Assembly: GCA_022823605.1 (NCBI GenBank)
Contig: JAJEHS010000006.1
Location: forward strand, 276,001-340,000
DNA from: Paracoccaceae bacterium
GTDB lineage: Bacteria; Pseudomonadota; Alphaproteobacteria; Rhodobacterales; Rhodobacteraceae
Reading direction: 5' to 3'
DNA length: 64,000 bases
The position numbers and the translations under genes are program-made. Below are positions 54,988-63,424 of this stretch, piece by piece (within the stretch, counting starts at the first letter, position 1; every line of letters starts with the position of its first letter). Under the pieces are notes generated by a model, which saw nothing but the letters and a program-made list of their open reading frames with translations, searched no databases and was not told the DNA's origin.

Positions 54988-56859
54988 TTATTGGGTATCG
55001 TGATAATATGAGTGGATTGTACGGGCCATGCTTTCCGATATGCCCTGAACTGCCTTCAGATCGTCGATACCTGCCTTTTTTACTTCCTTGACTGATCCAA
55101 AGTGATGCAAGAGGGCATGTTTCCTGCCAGCCCCAATCCCCGGTATGGCATCCAGTGATGACCTTCTCAGATTTTTTCTTCTGGCAGATCTATGGGTTCC
55201 GATGGCAAACCTGTGAGCTTCATCCCTGATACGCTGAATAAAAAACAGCAATGAATCATTCTTCTCCAACTTGAACCTGGACATATCGGCAAGGTGTATT
55301 GTTTCTATATCCTGATCTCGATTGGGCCCTTTGGAAACGCTGATGATAGAGATTTCATCAAGTCCGAAATTCTCAAGAATTTTCTTGGCTGCCGTCAGCT
55401 GGCCCTGCCCACCATCAACTATTATGAGTTCCGGCCAAAGCATGCTGTTCTTTTCTGGATCTTCCTCTAGCAATCTTCGAAATCTGCGAGTGAAGACTTC
55501 CCGCATCATTCCATAATCATCACCAGGAGTCAGTTGCTCGTCCCTGATTTTGTATTTACGATAGGAAGATTTGAGAAACCCTTCCTTGCCAACACAAATC
55601 ATTGTTCCGTACTGGTATGAACCCTGAATGTGCGAATTGTCATAAACCTCGATTATTTCTGGTATTTCATCCAAACCAACCTTTTCTGCAAGTCTTTCGA
55701 ACAACAATATCTGACTTGCAACCTCCGATAGTTTCCTGTTCAGCGATTCCCTTGCATTTCGTACTGCATTCTCAATCAAAAGGGCCCTCTCCCCCCTTTT
55801 TGGAATGTTCAGTTTTACTTTGGTTCCCCTAAGTTCACTAAGCACTGTTACCATCGGATTATAATCCTCAATGGGATGGGACAATAAAATTTCCCTTGGG
55901 GGGTGCTTATTGGAATAAAACTGACCCAGAAAGGCCTTGAGGATTTCTGCTTCTTCAGCACCTTCTCCCGTTTTTGGAAAAAAGGATTTGTTTCCCCAAT
56001 TCTGATGGGACCTGATGAAGAAGACCTGTACACAAGCCTTGCCATTTTCCAGGCTCAAACCAATCACATCGGCTTCGGAAACTGTTTGTGGATTGATGCC
56101 CTGTACCGATTGTATCTGTGTCAATGCCTGTATCCTGTCTCTGAGAGCTGCAGCTTTCTCAAACTCAAGCGCCTTTGAGGCAAGGTCCATTTTTGAAGCC
56201 AAATTCTGTTGGATACTGGATGTTTTTCCTCGTAGAAAACTTTGAGCATCATTGACAAGCTCGGCATAACTGTCTTCTTCAATAAGACCTACACAGGGGG
56301 CTGAACATCTCTTGATCTGGTATTGCAAGCAAGGTCGTGTTCGGTTGTTGAAAACTGCATCAGAACAGTTTCGTATAAGAAATACCTTTTGGAGTTGATT
56401 GATGGTCCTGTTGACTGCAGCTGCCGAGGCAAACGGTCCGTAATGCTTGCCGTTCAACTCCCTTTTGCCCCTGTGTTTCCTTATTTGAGGAAAGGGGTGA
56501 TCCGTTGAAATGTAGATGGTGGGAAAACTCTTGTCATCTCTGAGCAATACATTGAAATGAGGTTTCAATTGCTTGATGAGATTTTGTTCAAGCAACAGAG
56601 CTTCGGTTTCGGTTTTGGTTGTCAAAAACATCATGGATGCGGTCAACGAAACCATTCTTTCGATTCTTCCTCCCATTGCCATGGGATTGAGATAGTTTCT
56701 TACCCTGTTCTTGAGATGTTTGGCTTTTCCAACATACAAAACCTCACCCTTGGAACCCAGCATTCTGTAAACGCCGGGGCTCCCATCGAGCGTTTTGGTA
56801 TAATGCCTGATACAATCGACCCCTCGCAAGCCAATTTGATGATCGGCTTCACGAGTCAT
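54988..56859 (-). CDS. uvrC: Excinuclease ABC subunit C
   Basis: Makes both incisions in nucleotide excision repair. Domains over 623 aa: GIY-YIG nuclease (GVYRMLGSKGEVLYVGKAKH, near residue 30), UVR helix hairpin (LEFEKAAALRDRIQAL), the RNase-H-like C-terminal nuclease (EVYDNSHIQGS with catalytic Asp, LIIVDGGQGQLTAA, HRFAIGTHR) and two helix-hairpin-helix motifs at the end (LDAIPGIGAGRKHALL, LKAVQGISESMA). All catalytic residues are present. Confidence 0.97.
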   Translation of the reverse strand: MTREADHQIGLRGVDCIRHYTKTLDGSPGVYRMLGSKGEVLYVGKAKHLKNRVRNYLNPMAMGGRIERMVSLTASMMFLTTKTETEALLLEQNLIKQLKPHFNVLLRDDKSFPTIYISTDHPFPQIRKHRGKRELNGKHYGPFASAAAVNRTINQLQKVFLIRNCSDAVFNNRTRPCLQYQIKRCSAPCVGLIEEDSYAELVNDAQSFLRGKTSSIQQNLASKMDLASKALEFEKAAALRDRIQALTQIQSVQGINPQTVSEADVIGLSLENGKACVQVFFIRSHQNWGNKSFFPKTGEGAEEAEILKAFLGQFYSNKHPPREILLSHPIEDYNPMVTVLSELRGTKVKLNIPKRGERALLIENAVRNARESLNRKLSEVASQILLFERLAEKVGLDEIPEIIEVYDNSHIQGSYQYGTMICVGKEGFLKSSYRKYKIRDEQLTPGDDYGMMREVFTRRFRRLLEEDPEKNSMLWPELIIVDGGQGQLTAAKKILENFGLDEISIISVSKGPNRDQDIETIHLADMSRFKLEKNDSLLFFIQRIRDEAHRFAIGTHRSARRKNLRRSSLDAIPGIGAGRKHALLHHFGSVKEVKKAGIDDLKAVQGISESMARTIHSYYHDTQ

Positions 56860-56939
56860 CGCTTAGATCCAAAAAGTTCTGTTTTCACAATCATATGTCA
56901 AAAGTTTAGCCAAATAATATTAACCGCCTAGCAATAAAG

Positions 56940-57737
56940 TTAATAATCCTCGCCATAAAATTTGGGGTTCCAGGTTAGATGTTGCCCACTGTCTGTACAA
57001 ATCAACTGGCCTGTGACGGAAGGGGAATCGATAAAGTAATTCATCGCTCCGACAATATCCTGGGGATTGGAACCTCTCCTCAGAATGGTATTGTACCGTT
57101 GATTTGAAAAATGCTCCTCCGATTGTGCATCCATTTTTATCGTGGGTCCTGGCCCAATTGCATTGACCCTGATCCTTGGTGCCAACGAAATGGCCGCTGT
57201 TTGGGTAAATGACCAAAGCGCCATTTTGGCCAAGGTATATGTAGCAAAATGGGACGTGGGCTTTAGTACTCTTTGATCAACCATGTTGATGACCAACCCT
57301 TGGGCAAGAAACTCTCCCCTTTCATCAATCATTTCATCGGGAACCTGATGGGCAAAGGCTTGTGTCAAAAAAAATGGGGCCCTCAGGTTTGATGAAATGT
57401 GGTTGTCCCAACTTGTCAGAGTGGCATTTTCGATGGAATCATTGGTGAAAATTGAGGCATTGTTTATCAACAGGTTCAAGGGCTTTCCCAAGGCTTCCTT
57501 GGCATGAGCAATCAAATTGATTGTTTCTTCGTGTTCAAGTAAATTTGCCTTCAATGTCACTGCCTTTATCCCCAATGAAGACAATGAGTTTGCAAGGGAT
57601 ATCGCCTCATTCTCTGAGCTATTGTAATGAATGACCAGATCAAAACCCCTTTTTGCCAAGGCAGAAGCCATCTCCTTGCCCAATCTTTTGGCACCACCGG
57701 TTATCAATGCTGCCTGATTCCTGACTGATTCATTCAT
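56940..57737 (-). CDS. Short-chain dehydrogenase/reductase (FolM/pteridine reductase-like)
   Basis: A 265-aa NAD(P)H-dependent reductase. Glycine motif ITGGAKRLGKEMA near residue 13, with Arg in place of the usual Gly as in pteridine reductases; NNAS near residue 93; catalytic YTLAK near residue 166; the QHLTWNPKFYGEDY tail is close to other alphaproteobacterial members. Possible dihydropteridine/dihydromonapterin reductase. Lies 80 bases before uvrC on the same strand. Confidence 0.88.
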   Translation of the reverse strand: MNESVRNQAALITGGAKRLGKEMASALAKRGFDLVIHYNSSENEAISLANSLSSLGIKAVTLKANLLEHEETINLIAHAKEALGKPLNLLINNASIFTNDSIENATLTSWDNHISSNLRAPFFLTQAFAHQVPDEMIDERGEFLAQGLVINMVDQRVLKPTSHFATYTLAKMALWSFTQTAAISLAPRIRVNAIGPGPTIKMDAQSEEHFSNQRYNTILRRGSNPQDIVGAMNYFIDSPSVTGQLICTDSGQHLTWNPKFYGEDY

Positions 57738-58047
57738 TTACGTCATACCTATCAATCAAAATACAAACCAAATATTTTCTTAAATGAAATGGGGTAGATT
57801 ATCCACTACTGCTGATATTACCTGAGGAATTCAGTATTCAAAACTGAAATCCCGGATAAAGCCAAATAATTGTGAATTAAATTGTGACTTTGAAAGGAGT
57901 TATAGTCCATACATGTTTGATAAACGTTCAAACCTGGGAATTGTGATGGGGCGATTGCAGTTACCATCCTCTTCTGAAGGAAGAAGGTCAAAGAAGAGAA
58001 TTTGTACGCAAATTCTATACGACTATGGGTGGAATTACTACAATCAA
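57738..58047. other. Intergenic region between sppA and the SDR gene
   Basis: About 310 bases. Two opposite short frames (83 and 62 codons) lack ribosome sites and have unnatural composition; I judge both non-coding. It should hold the promoter of the SDR gene. Confidence 0.5.
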
Positions 58048-58905
58048 CTAAAGTCGAAACTTCTCCCAAAGAGAATTAGCTTTGAAATAATCCAAGGTTG
58101 AGCTTGTGATCTGGGCACCAAGGGAAGATAGGAATTTCTTCTTTTTGACATAGGAATTGAATTTTACTTTGTCGCCGAATTTTTCCTTCATGACCGGCAC
58201 CATATGGCCGATCTGGTCGACCAATCCGATTTCAATGGCCTTCCGACCAGTCCAGAATCTACCTGTAAAGGCCGATTCATTAATTTCCTTGCCCTTTCTT
58301 CTTTCCGTGACAAAGGAAATGAAATTTTGATGAATTTCCTTCTGAATTTCCTTTAGTTTTTCAACATCATCCGGGTTTTCTGGGAGGAATGGATCAAGTA
58401 TATTTTTTTCTTCGCCAGAAGTATGAACCCGTCTTTCAATGCCAACCTTGGTCAACAGTTCCTGAAATCCGAATGAAGATGATATGACACCGATTGAACC
58501 GACAATCGAGTTTTCATCTGCATAAATCTCATCACCGATTGCTGCCAACCAGTAGCCTCCTGAGGCAGCAACATCTTCTACAAAAGTATAGATTGGAACT
58601 TCCTTTTCCTGGGACAGTCTGATTATTCTGGCAGCAATAAGTGAACTTTGTACGGGTGAACCGCCTGGTGAGTTAATCACCAAAGCTACTGCAACGGGCT
58701 TTCCTCTTGTAAAGGCCTTTTCAACAAAGGGAGCAACTCCCTCATCAGATAGCTGGGATTGCCTAATTCTACCACCTGATGCAATTACACCCTCAAGTCT
58801 TATGACGGAAACTACCGGTCTGGATTTCCTGAAGGGTATTTTTAATCGCCGACGTGATTTTTTTGAGGAATCTTTATTTTTTGATCTTTTGAAGAGCTTT
58901 TTCAT
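58048..58905 (-). CDS. sppA: Signal peptide peptidase SppA-like S49 serine protease
   Basis: Short-form S49 protease (285 aa) that degrades signal peptides or membrane protein fragments. A very basic N terminus (KRSKNKDSSKKSRRR) stands where other members have a membrane anchor, so it may be peripheral. The family core is there: VSVIRLEGVI, VALVINSPGGSPVQSS, the nucleophile Ser in DVAASGGYWLAA near residue 118, IVGSIGVI, and GRFWTGRKAIEIGLVD near residue 218. ATG 58905 is preferred over GTG 58911 and TTG 58914. Confidence 0.9.
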   Translation of the reverse strand: MKKLFKRSKNKDSSKKSRRRLKIPFRKSRPVVSVIRLEGVIASGGRIRQSQLSDEGVAPFVEKAFTRGKPVAVALVINSPGGSPVQSSLIAARIIRLSQEKEVPIYTFVEDVAASGGYWLAAIGDEIYADENSIVGSIGVISSSFGFQELLTKVGIERRVHTSGEEKNILDPFLPENPDDVEKLKEIQKEIHQNFISFVTERRKGKEINESAFTGRFWTGRKAIEIGLVDQIGHMVPVMKEKFGDKVKFNSYVKKKKFLSSLGAQITSSTLDYFKANSLWEKFRL

Positions 58906-58988
58906 AAGCACCAAAACTAGTGGTGTTTAAAGGCAAAACAAGTATCAGAAAATTTATTTCCGTAATTTACCTTGATTTACGACAGTAG

Positions 58989-60608
58989 TCATACACCCCT
59001 GATTTTGGGAAACACAAGAAACTCCCAGGGGCTGGGGAAGACACCCACTGGTACTTCAATTATACATGGACCATCATGATTGATTGCCCGTTTCAAAACT
59101 GGCTTCAATTCCTCAGGGGAATTGGCTCGCAAACCCATGGCCCCAAATGCCTCGGCATATTTGACAAAATCGGGACTGGTAAGGTCTGTAGCAATGATCC
59201 GACCACCATATACATCCCTTTGAAAGTGCTGAACATTCCCGTAGGCATGGTCCTGAAAAATAATTGTCGTAAGGGGAATATTGTATTTCACGGCTGTTGC
59301 CAGTTCGCTCAAGGCAACCAGGGCACCACCATCACCTTCAATTGATACTACCGGAACATCCCTCCTGGCATGAGCAACTCCCAATGCCGAAGGAAAACCA
59401 TATCCCAATGATCCCTGATAACCTGTAGAAATATATGTCCTGGGCAAATATGCCTTATAGGCAAATCGTGACACATAACCCACCTGGGTCAGATCATCTA
59501 CGTAAATCCCCTCTTTCGGAAGTACATCCCTTATTGCTTCCAGATAGGCAATTTGAGGTTTTAATTTATGTCGAATTTCCTTCCATCTCCGTTGGGATGC
59601 CTCCGCTACCCTATTTACCCAATCACTTCGTTTGATTTCATGCCCTTCAAGTGCACCTATCAATTCTGGCAAGGCATCAGCCAAATTAGCATTTATAGCT
59701 ACATCTGTCTTGGCACTTCTGTTTAATTGGGTCTCATCAACATCAATGTGTATTACCTTCAAATTGTTATCCTGGCCCCATTCATGAACCTCACTTTGAA
59801 GCCTTGTTCCCAACCCGATCACAACATCAACTTCAGGCCAAAGGTCATACCCTATAGGCAAATTTATTTTCAAAGGATGATTCGCTGGCACAATCCCCTG
59901 ACCGTTTCGATATGACATGACAGGTGCTGAGAGCATCTCCATCAGCCTGATAATAAGCAAACTGTGATTTTGTGCACCACTTCCAACGACAATCAAGGGT
60001 GCCTTGGCCTCGATCAATATATTTTTGACCTCTTCAATTTTGTCCAGATCAACTTGGATCTGACTTGATTTTGGATTGATTTCCCCACTGTCCTCAACAA
60101 GTCGATCCCAGACATTGACCGGGATTTCCACTCCAACAGGTTGAGGCCTGCCATGGGAAAGTGCATGGAAGGCATTGCCCAATACATCTCTTGCGTTGCT
60201 TCCCCCGACAATACGATCGGAATACTTTGTCAGGCTTGATAAAATACCCAATTGATCAGGAATCTCATGTAACAATCCATGACCCTTGTCGATTTCTTCC
60301 AAGGGTATTTGACCAATTATACCCAAGACCGGAGCATTGACTGCATAGGCTGTACACAAGGCTGTAGTGGTATTCAAGAAACCCGGGCCTGGAACTACAC
60401 AGAAGGCCTGTTTGTTTCCGGTTGCCAGTGCTGCTCCGGTTGCCATGTAAGCAGCCCCCTGTTCATGACGGGAAACAATGGGAGTGATTGAATCTGTATA
60501 GTCATAGAGTGTATCGAAAAAAGGATCGTTTTGAACACCAGGCAAACAGTAAAGTTGATCAATCTTATTTTTGATCAACGATCTTATTACTAATTCGGCT
60601 ACTTTCAT
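58989..60608 (-). CDS. Thiamine-diphosphate-dependent acetolactate synthase-like enzyme
   Basis: A 539-aa ThDP enzyme of the POX/AHAS family. The N-terminal PYR domain has the catalytic Glu in RHEQGAAYMATG near residue 47 and the PGPGFLNTTTAL segment; the PP domain has GDGGALVALSELATA near residue 437 with the metal-binding tail in DHAYGNVQ. It is shorter than biosynthetic IlvB and has no regulatory subunit gene beside it, so a catabolic or oxo-acid decarboxylase role is more likely; the substrate is unknown. Gene stands directly next to the decayed patch at 60.6 kb. Confidence 0.9.
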   Translation of the reverse strand: MKVAELVIRSLIKNKIDQLYCLPGVQNDPFFDTLYDYTDSITPIVSRHEQGAAYMATGAALATGNKQAFCVVPGPGFLNTTTALCTAYAVNAPVLGIIGQIPLEEIDKGHGLLHEIPDQLGILSSLTKYSDRIVGGSNARDVLGNAFHALSHGRPQPVGVEIPVNVWDRLVEDSGEINPKSSQIQVDLDKIEEVKNILIEAKAPLIVVGSGAQNHSLLIIRLMEMLSAPVMSYRNGQGIVPANHPLKINLPIGYDLWPEVDVVIGLGTRLQSEVHEWGQDNNLKVIHIDVDETQLNRSAKTDVAINANLADALPELIGALEGHEIKRSDWVNRVAEASQRRWKEIRHKLKPQIAYLEAIRDVLPKEGIYVDDLTQVGYVSRFAYKAYLPRTYISTGYQGSLGYGFPSALGVAHARRDVPVVSIEGDGGALVALSELATAVKYNIPLTTIIFQDHAYGNVQHFQRDVYGGRIIATDLTSPDFVKYAEAFGAMGLRANSPEELKPVLKRAINHDGPCIIEVPVGVFPSPWEFLVFPKIRGV

Positions 60609-60728
60609 TGTCCTAGGTTATCCTTGGTTATTAATTCATTTCTACTGTAATACCATGAAATTCTTAACGCAAGATAAATAGATTTCAATTCAAGAACAAT
60701 TTGGACCTTGGTTAATTGTTATATTTTT

Positions 60729-60767
60729 CGGAATGTTCACTTTTGCGCCCTAAAAGTGAACATTCCG
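60729..60767. repeat. Perfect 16-bp inverted repeat with 7-base loop
   Basis: CGGAATGTTCACTTTT is followed by a 7-base spacer (GCGCCCT) and its exact complement AAAAGTGAACATTCCG. The word CGGAAT...GTTCAC recalls terminal repeats of IS21-type elements, so it may be a scar of two facing IS ends; it could also be a transcription stop, although only TTT follows. It marks the left side of the accessory patch. Confidence 0.8.
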
Positions 60768-61324
60768 TTTAAGTTTGCTGCCACCATTGCTATAAGCGTT
60801 TCAGACAAACGTATTAATCAAGTCGATAAATCCAAACGAATAGCACAAACAGAATCGTTAACGGAATGGTTTAACTCCATTAAACCCAATGAGGTCCAAA
60901 AGCATTTCATGGTAGATATGGCGATTAAGAACTTAACTTTCGTGAATTTCTACGCCTTCTATACAGTAAACGTGTGATTGCATTGAATTCATCTGTACAT
61001 ACTGGAAGTTATAAGGTTGTATCTGCTGAGAAAACACGAATGCGTCAAGAAAGACGAAGAGCCAAAAAATCAAGCGTTCCCGTTTTCAAAGTAGGTGCAC
61101 TTAAGCCATTACCTGATCCTATCATGATCAGGAGATATTCTGGTCAAGGTGGTTGGCATGACACATGTTCAAGTATTTTGAATCTTACAAAGATGGATTG
61201 GAACAATAACACCTTATACAAATATTTTCCTGTGACACTGGTTTACTCACAGAAATTCGCAAATGCGGTGAAATACACACCAGAAATAATCAACGAAACC
61301 TATAATTATCGCTATTTTATGTAA
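60768..61324 (+). pseudogene. Frameshifted remnant with Argonaute (Piwi) C-terminal-like end
   Basis: Two frames join into one broken coding region. The first (to about 60928) encodes KFAATIAISVSDKRINQ through KHFMVDMAIK; the second, from 60929, encodes ELNFREFLRLLYSKRVIALN and continues to 61324. The second part ends with IMIRRYSGQ, SILNLTKMDWNNNTLY, FPVTLVYSQKFANAVK and NYRYFM, which I recognise as the C-terminal end of prokaryotic Argonaute Piwi domains (L-T-K-M-x-W-N then P-V-T-hydrophobic). The catalytic core and the PAZ/MID/N domains are missing. No start codon with a ribosome site is seen. The Piwi call rests on pattern recall, not a search. Confidence 0.55.
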
Positions 61325-61428
61325 TGATCAATTAACTGAACTGAAGTTATACTGTGTAAGAAATACATAACCAACGGTTCTGCCAATAGTTTTTGGTTAA
61401 AAACAATTGTTTATAAGAATATGATTTC

Positions 61429-61520
61429 ATGAAAATACTTACCTTTAGGGCCTTTTGGTGAAAAATAGTTACAAACCGTGAAAAACACTTATTTGGGGGA
61501 TATTTTGTGAAAAATACTTA
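61429..61520 (+). repeat. Four copies of a 14-bp repeat, GTGAAAAATACTTA
   Basis: Copies begin at 61429 (ATGAAAA-TACTTA, one base short), 61458 (one mismatch, TAGTTA), 61478 (one mismatch, CACTTA) and 61507 (exact). Intervals are 29, 20 and 29 bases, so the array can be read as a diverged 49-bp tandem duplication. It lies between the Argonaute-like remnant and the end of the ATPase gene, in no ORF. Confidence 0.75.
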
Positions 61521-61651
61521 ATGTTACCTTCAAAGCAAATATTCTCCTAAATCACCCCATAATTATCATAACATATCAAGAAATCCTGATAATGTTTCTA
61601 TATCTTGACATGGCTTTAATTACTAACTTTATATCTTTTAGTCCCCAATAT

Positions 61652-62896
61652 CTATCCCCAAAGATTATTAATTGGTACAGCCCAAAGATTTTGACCAAAC
61701 GGGACTACATCTTGACCACGGTACAAGATTATTCCAGAGATAAAATCATCACCTGTTAATTGTTGCAACTCTCTCAAACCTTTGAAATCAGAATTTGAAA
61801 GATAATCACGGTGTTTGACTTCAATAGCGGCTAATTGGCCATTTGTTTTTTCGATGACAAAATCAACTTCCTTGTTGTCACTCGTTCTGAAGTGGAACAA
61901 ATCCATTCTTTTGTCCTGGAATGACATTAGCTTGAGCAGTTCCGTTGCTACAAAGTTTTCAAAAACATGCCCAAATAACTCTGGTCTATTTTTCGCCAAA
62001 TCATCTAATTCATACCCCAAGAGATAACATAACAACAAAGTATCAATCAAATATCCCTTGGGTGCTTTGACAAGACGTTTACCAATATTGCGATACCATG
62101 GTGTCAATTCAAATGTGATGAACAACATTTTAAATAATGTTTTGTAACTTCGTGATGTCACATGGTTTAAACCGGCATCCCTGGCAATATCAGCTTCATT
62201 GACCAAACCACCCACTCGGTTAGCTATAATACGTAATAGATTGGGAAGAGTGCTTATTTTTGAAATTTCTGCCAAAGTACGAACATCTCTCTGCAAAATT
62301 GTTGTAAGATATCCATCAAACCAACTGGTATGCTTGTGAACTCCTGCACCAGAAATTTCCGGAAATGTAGATATACTTATAACCTCAGTTAGTTTCAGCT
62401 CACCCGAGTCTGCTTTAAATTCCTTATTGAACAGCCTTCCTATGAAATCGCCGGTACCCCCTAAGGCTTCAGCACAGGAGAGAGGATATAGCGTTAATAC
62501 ATTCATACGTCCTACCAAAGGATCTGATAGCTTAGGTAATGCCAAGATATTTGCTGAACCAGTAATAAGGAAGCGACCATTTGTTTTTGAACCATACTCT
62601 TGTCGCAATTGATCAACTACTATTTTAAGAGGTCTGAAAATCTCTGGTACCAGTTGGACCTCATCAATAATCAGAGGCCCTTTAGGTTCTTTCAGGAAAC
62701 TTTCGGGAGTATTGACTGCTGTGGCCATTTGCATTGGGTTGTCAAATGACACATATTCGGCCGGATATTCTTTTTTTGCCATGGCCTGGACCAATGTGCT
62801 TTTTCCACTTTGACGTGGTCCATTCAAAAAGACTACTGGACTAACACCGAGTATCTGGAGAAGCTTCTTCCTGATATGTCGATTGATATGTTCCAT
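61652..62896 (-). CDS. AAA ATPase with C-terminal DUF4143 domain
   Basis: Stand-alone ATPase of the AAA_14/DUF4143 family (414 aa), often patchily distributed among genomes and of unknown role. Walker A FLNGPRQSGKSTLVQAM near residue 28, Walker B PLIIDEVQLVPE near residue 78, sensor RFLITGSANILAL, then the C-terminal domain with LFGHVFENFVATELLK, FHFRTSDNKEVDFVIE and IEVKHRDYL, which resembles a PD-(D/E)XK nuclease core (D-x-V then E-x-K). ATG 62896 is chosen; a TTG six codons up is possible. AT-rich and isolated next to the rRNA operon, consistent with gain by transfer. Confidence 0.9.
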   Translation of the reverse strand: MEHINRHIRKKLLQILGVSPVVFLNGPRQSGKSTLVQAMAKKEYPAEYVSFDNPMQMATAVNTPESFLKEPKGPLIIDEVQLVPEIFRPLKIVVDQLRQEYGSKTNGRFLITGSANILALPKLSDPLVGRMNVLTLYPLSCAEALGGTGDFIGRLFNKEFKADSGELKLTEVISISTFPEISGAGVHKHTSWFDGYLTTILQRDVRTLAEISKISTLPNLLRIIANRVGGLVNEADIARDAGLNHVTSRSYKTLFKMLFITFELTPWYRNIGKRLVKAPKGYLIDTLLLCYLLGYELDDLAKNRPELFGHVFENFVATELLKLMSFQDKRMDLFHFRTSDNKEVDFVIEKTNGQLAAIEVKHRDYLSNSDFKGLRELQQLTGDDFISGIILYRGQDVVPFGQNLWAVPINNLWG

Positions 62897-62912
62897 TGTA
62901 ATGTTGTTTTTC

Positions 62913-62935
62913 AATATATATGTTGAATATATATT
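62913..62935. promoter_or_regulatory. AT-only inverted repeat upstream of the ATPase gene
   Basis: AATATATAT and its complement ATATATATT are separated by 5 bases, 17 bases upstream of the ATPase start codon. It may be an operator or simply AT-rich promoter DNA. Confidence 0.35.
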
Positions 62936-63120
62936 ATTTAAATTGAACTTTTAAATTTGCAAGATTTTTTTCTGCACTTGGGTAAGACCATGATATTGGT
63001 TGAACTTGCAATTGCATAACATTTCCTAAACCCAATACTTTCTTCAAGAAGATCAGAAAATTTGGAGAATGAAACAAGAGTTTAAATGTAATTATTGATG
63101 ATTGTTTAATGATAAACTAG

Positions 63121-63200
<80 letters not shown>

Positions 63201-63260
63201 ATAGTCAATCCAAACATTTGGATTGTTATTGTAAATACAGCAAACTCGTGTTTTCTTTAA

Positions 63261-63377
63261 GGTTGGCAGCGACCTACTCTCCCACGCCTTAAGACGCAGT
63301 ACAATCGGCGCAACGGTGCTTAACCAAGGAGTTCGGAATGGAATCTGGTGTTTCACTCGTGCTATAACCACCAAACC
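63261..63377 (-). rRNA. rrf: 5S ribosomal RNA
   Basis: Read on the minus strand it begins GGTTTGGTGG and ends GTCGCTGCCAACC, which pair as helix I; the internal GAACTCCTTGGTTAAGC and GCGTGGGAGAGTAGGTC segments are classical 5S. About 117 nt. Located between 23S and tRNA-fMet; ends are approximate. Confidence 0.96.
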
Positions 63378-63424
63378 AAAAGAAAACACCTTTCCAGGTT
63401 CATACCCAGCTTTTTCTGGATCAT

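Noticed and set aside
57818..58101. Two short opposite frames in the sppA-SDR gap
   Set aside because: Neither has a ribosome site or recognisable protein character; they overlap each other.
61560..61640. Nested ATTATCA/TGATAAT and TCAAGA/TCTTGA dyads after the ATPase gene
   Set aside because: Short AT-rich arms with long loops; no T tract in the right place and expected at this base composition.
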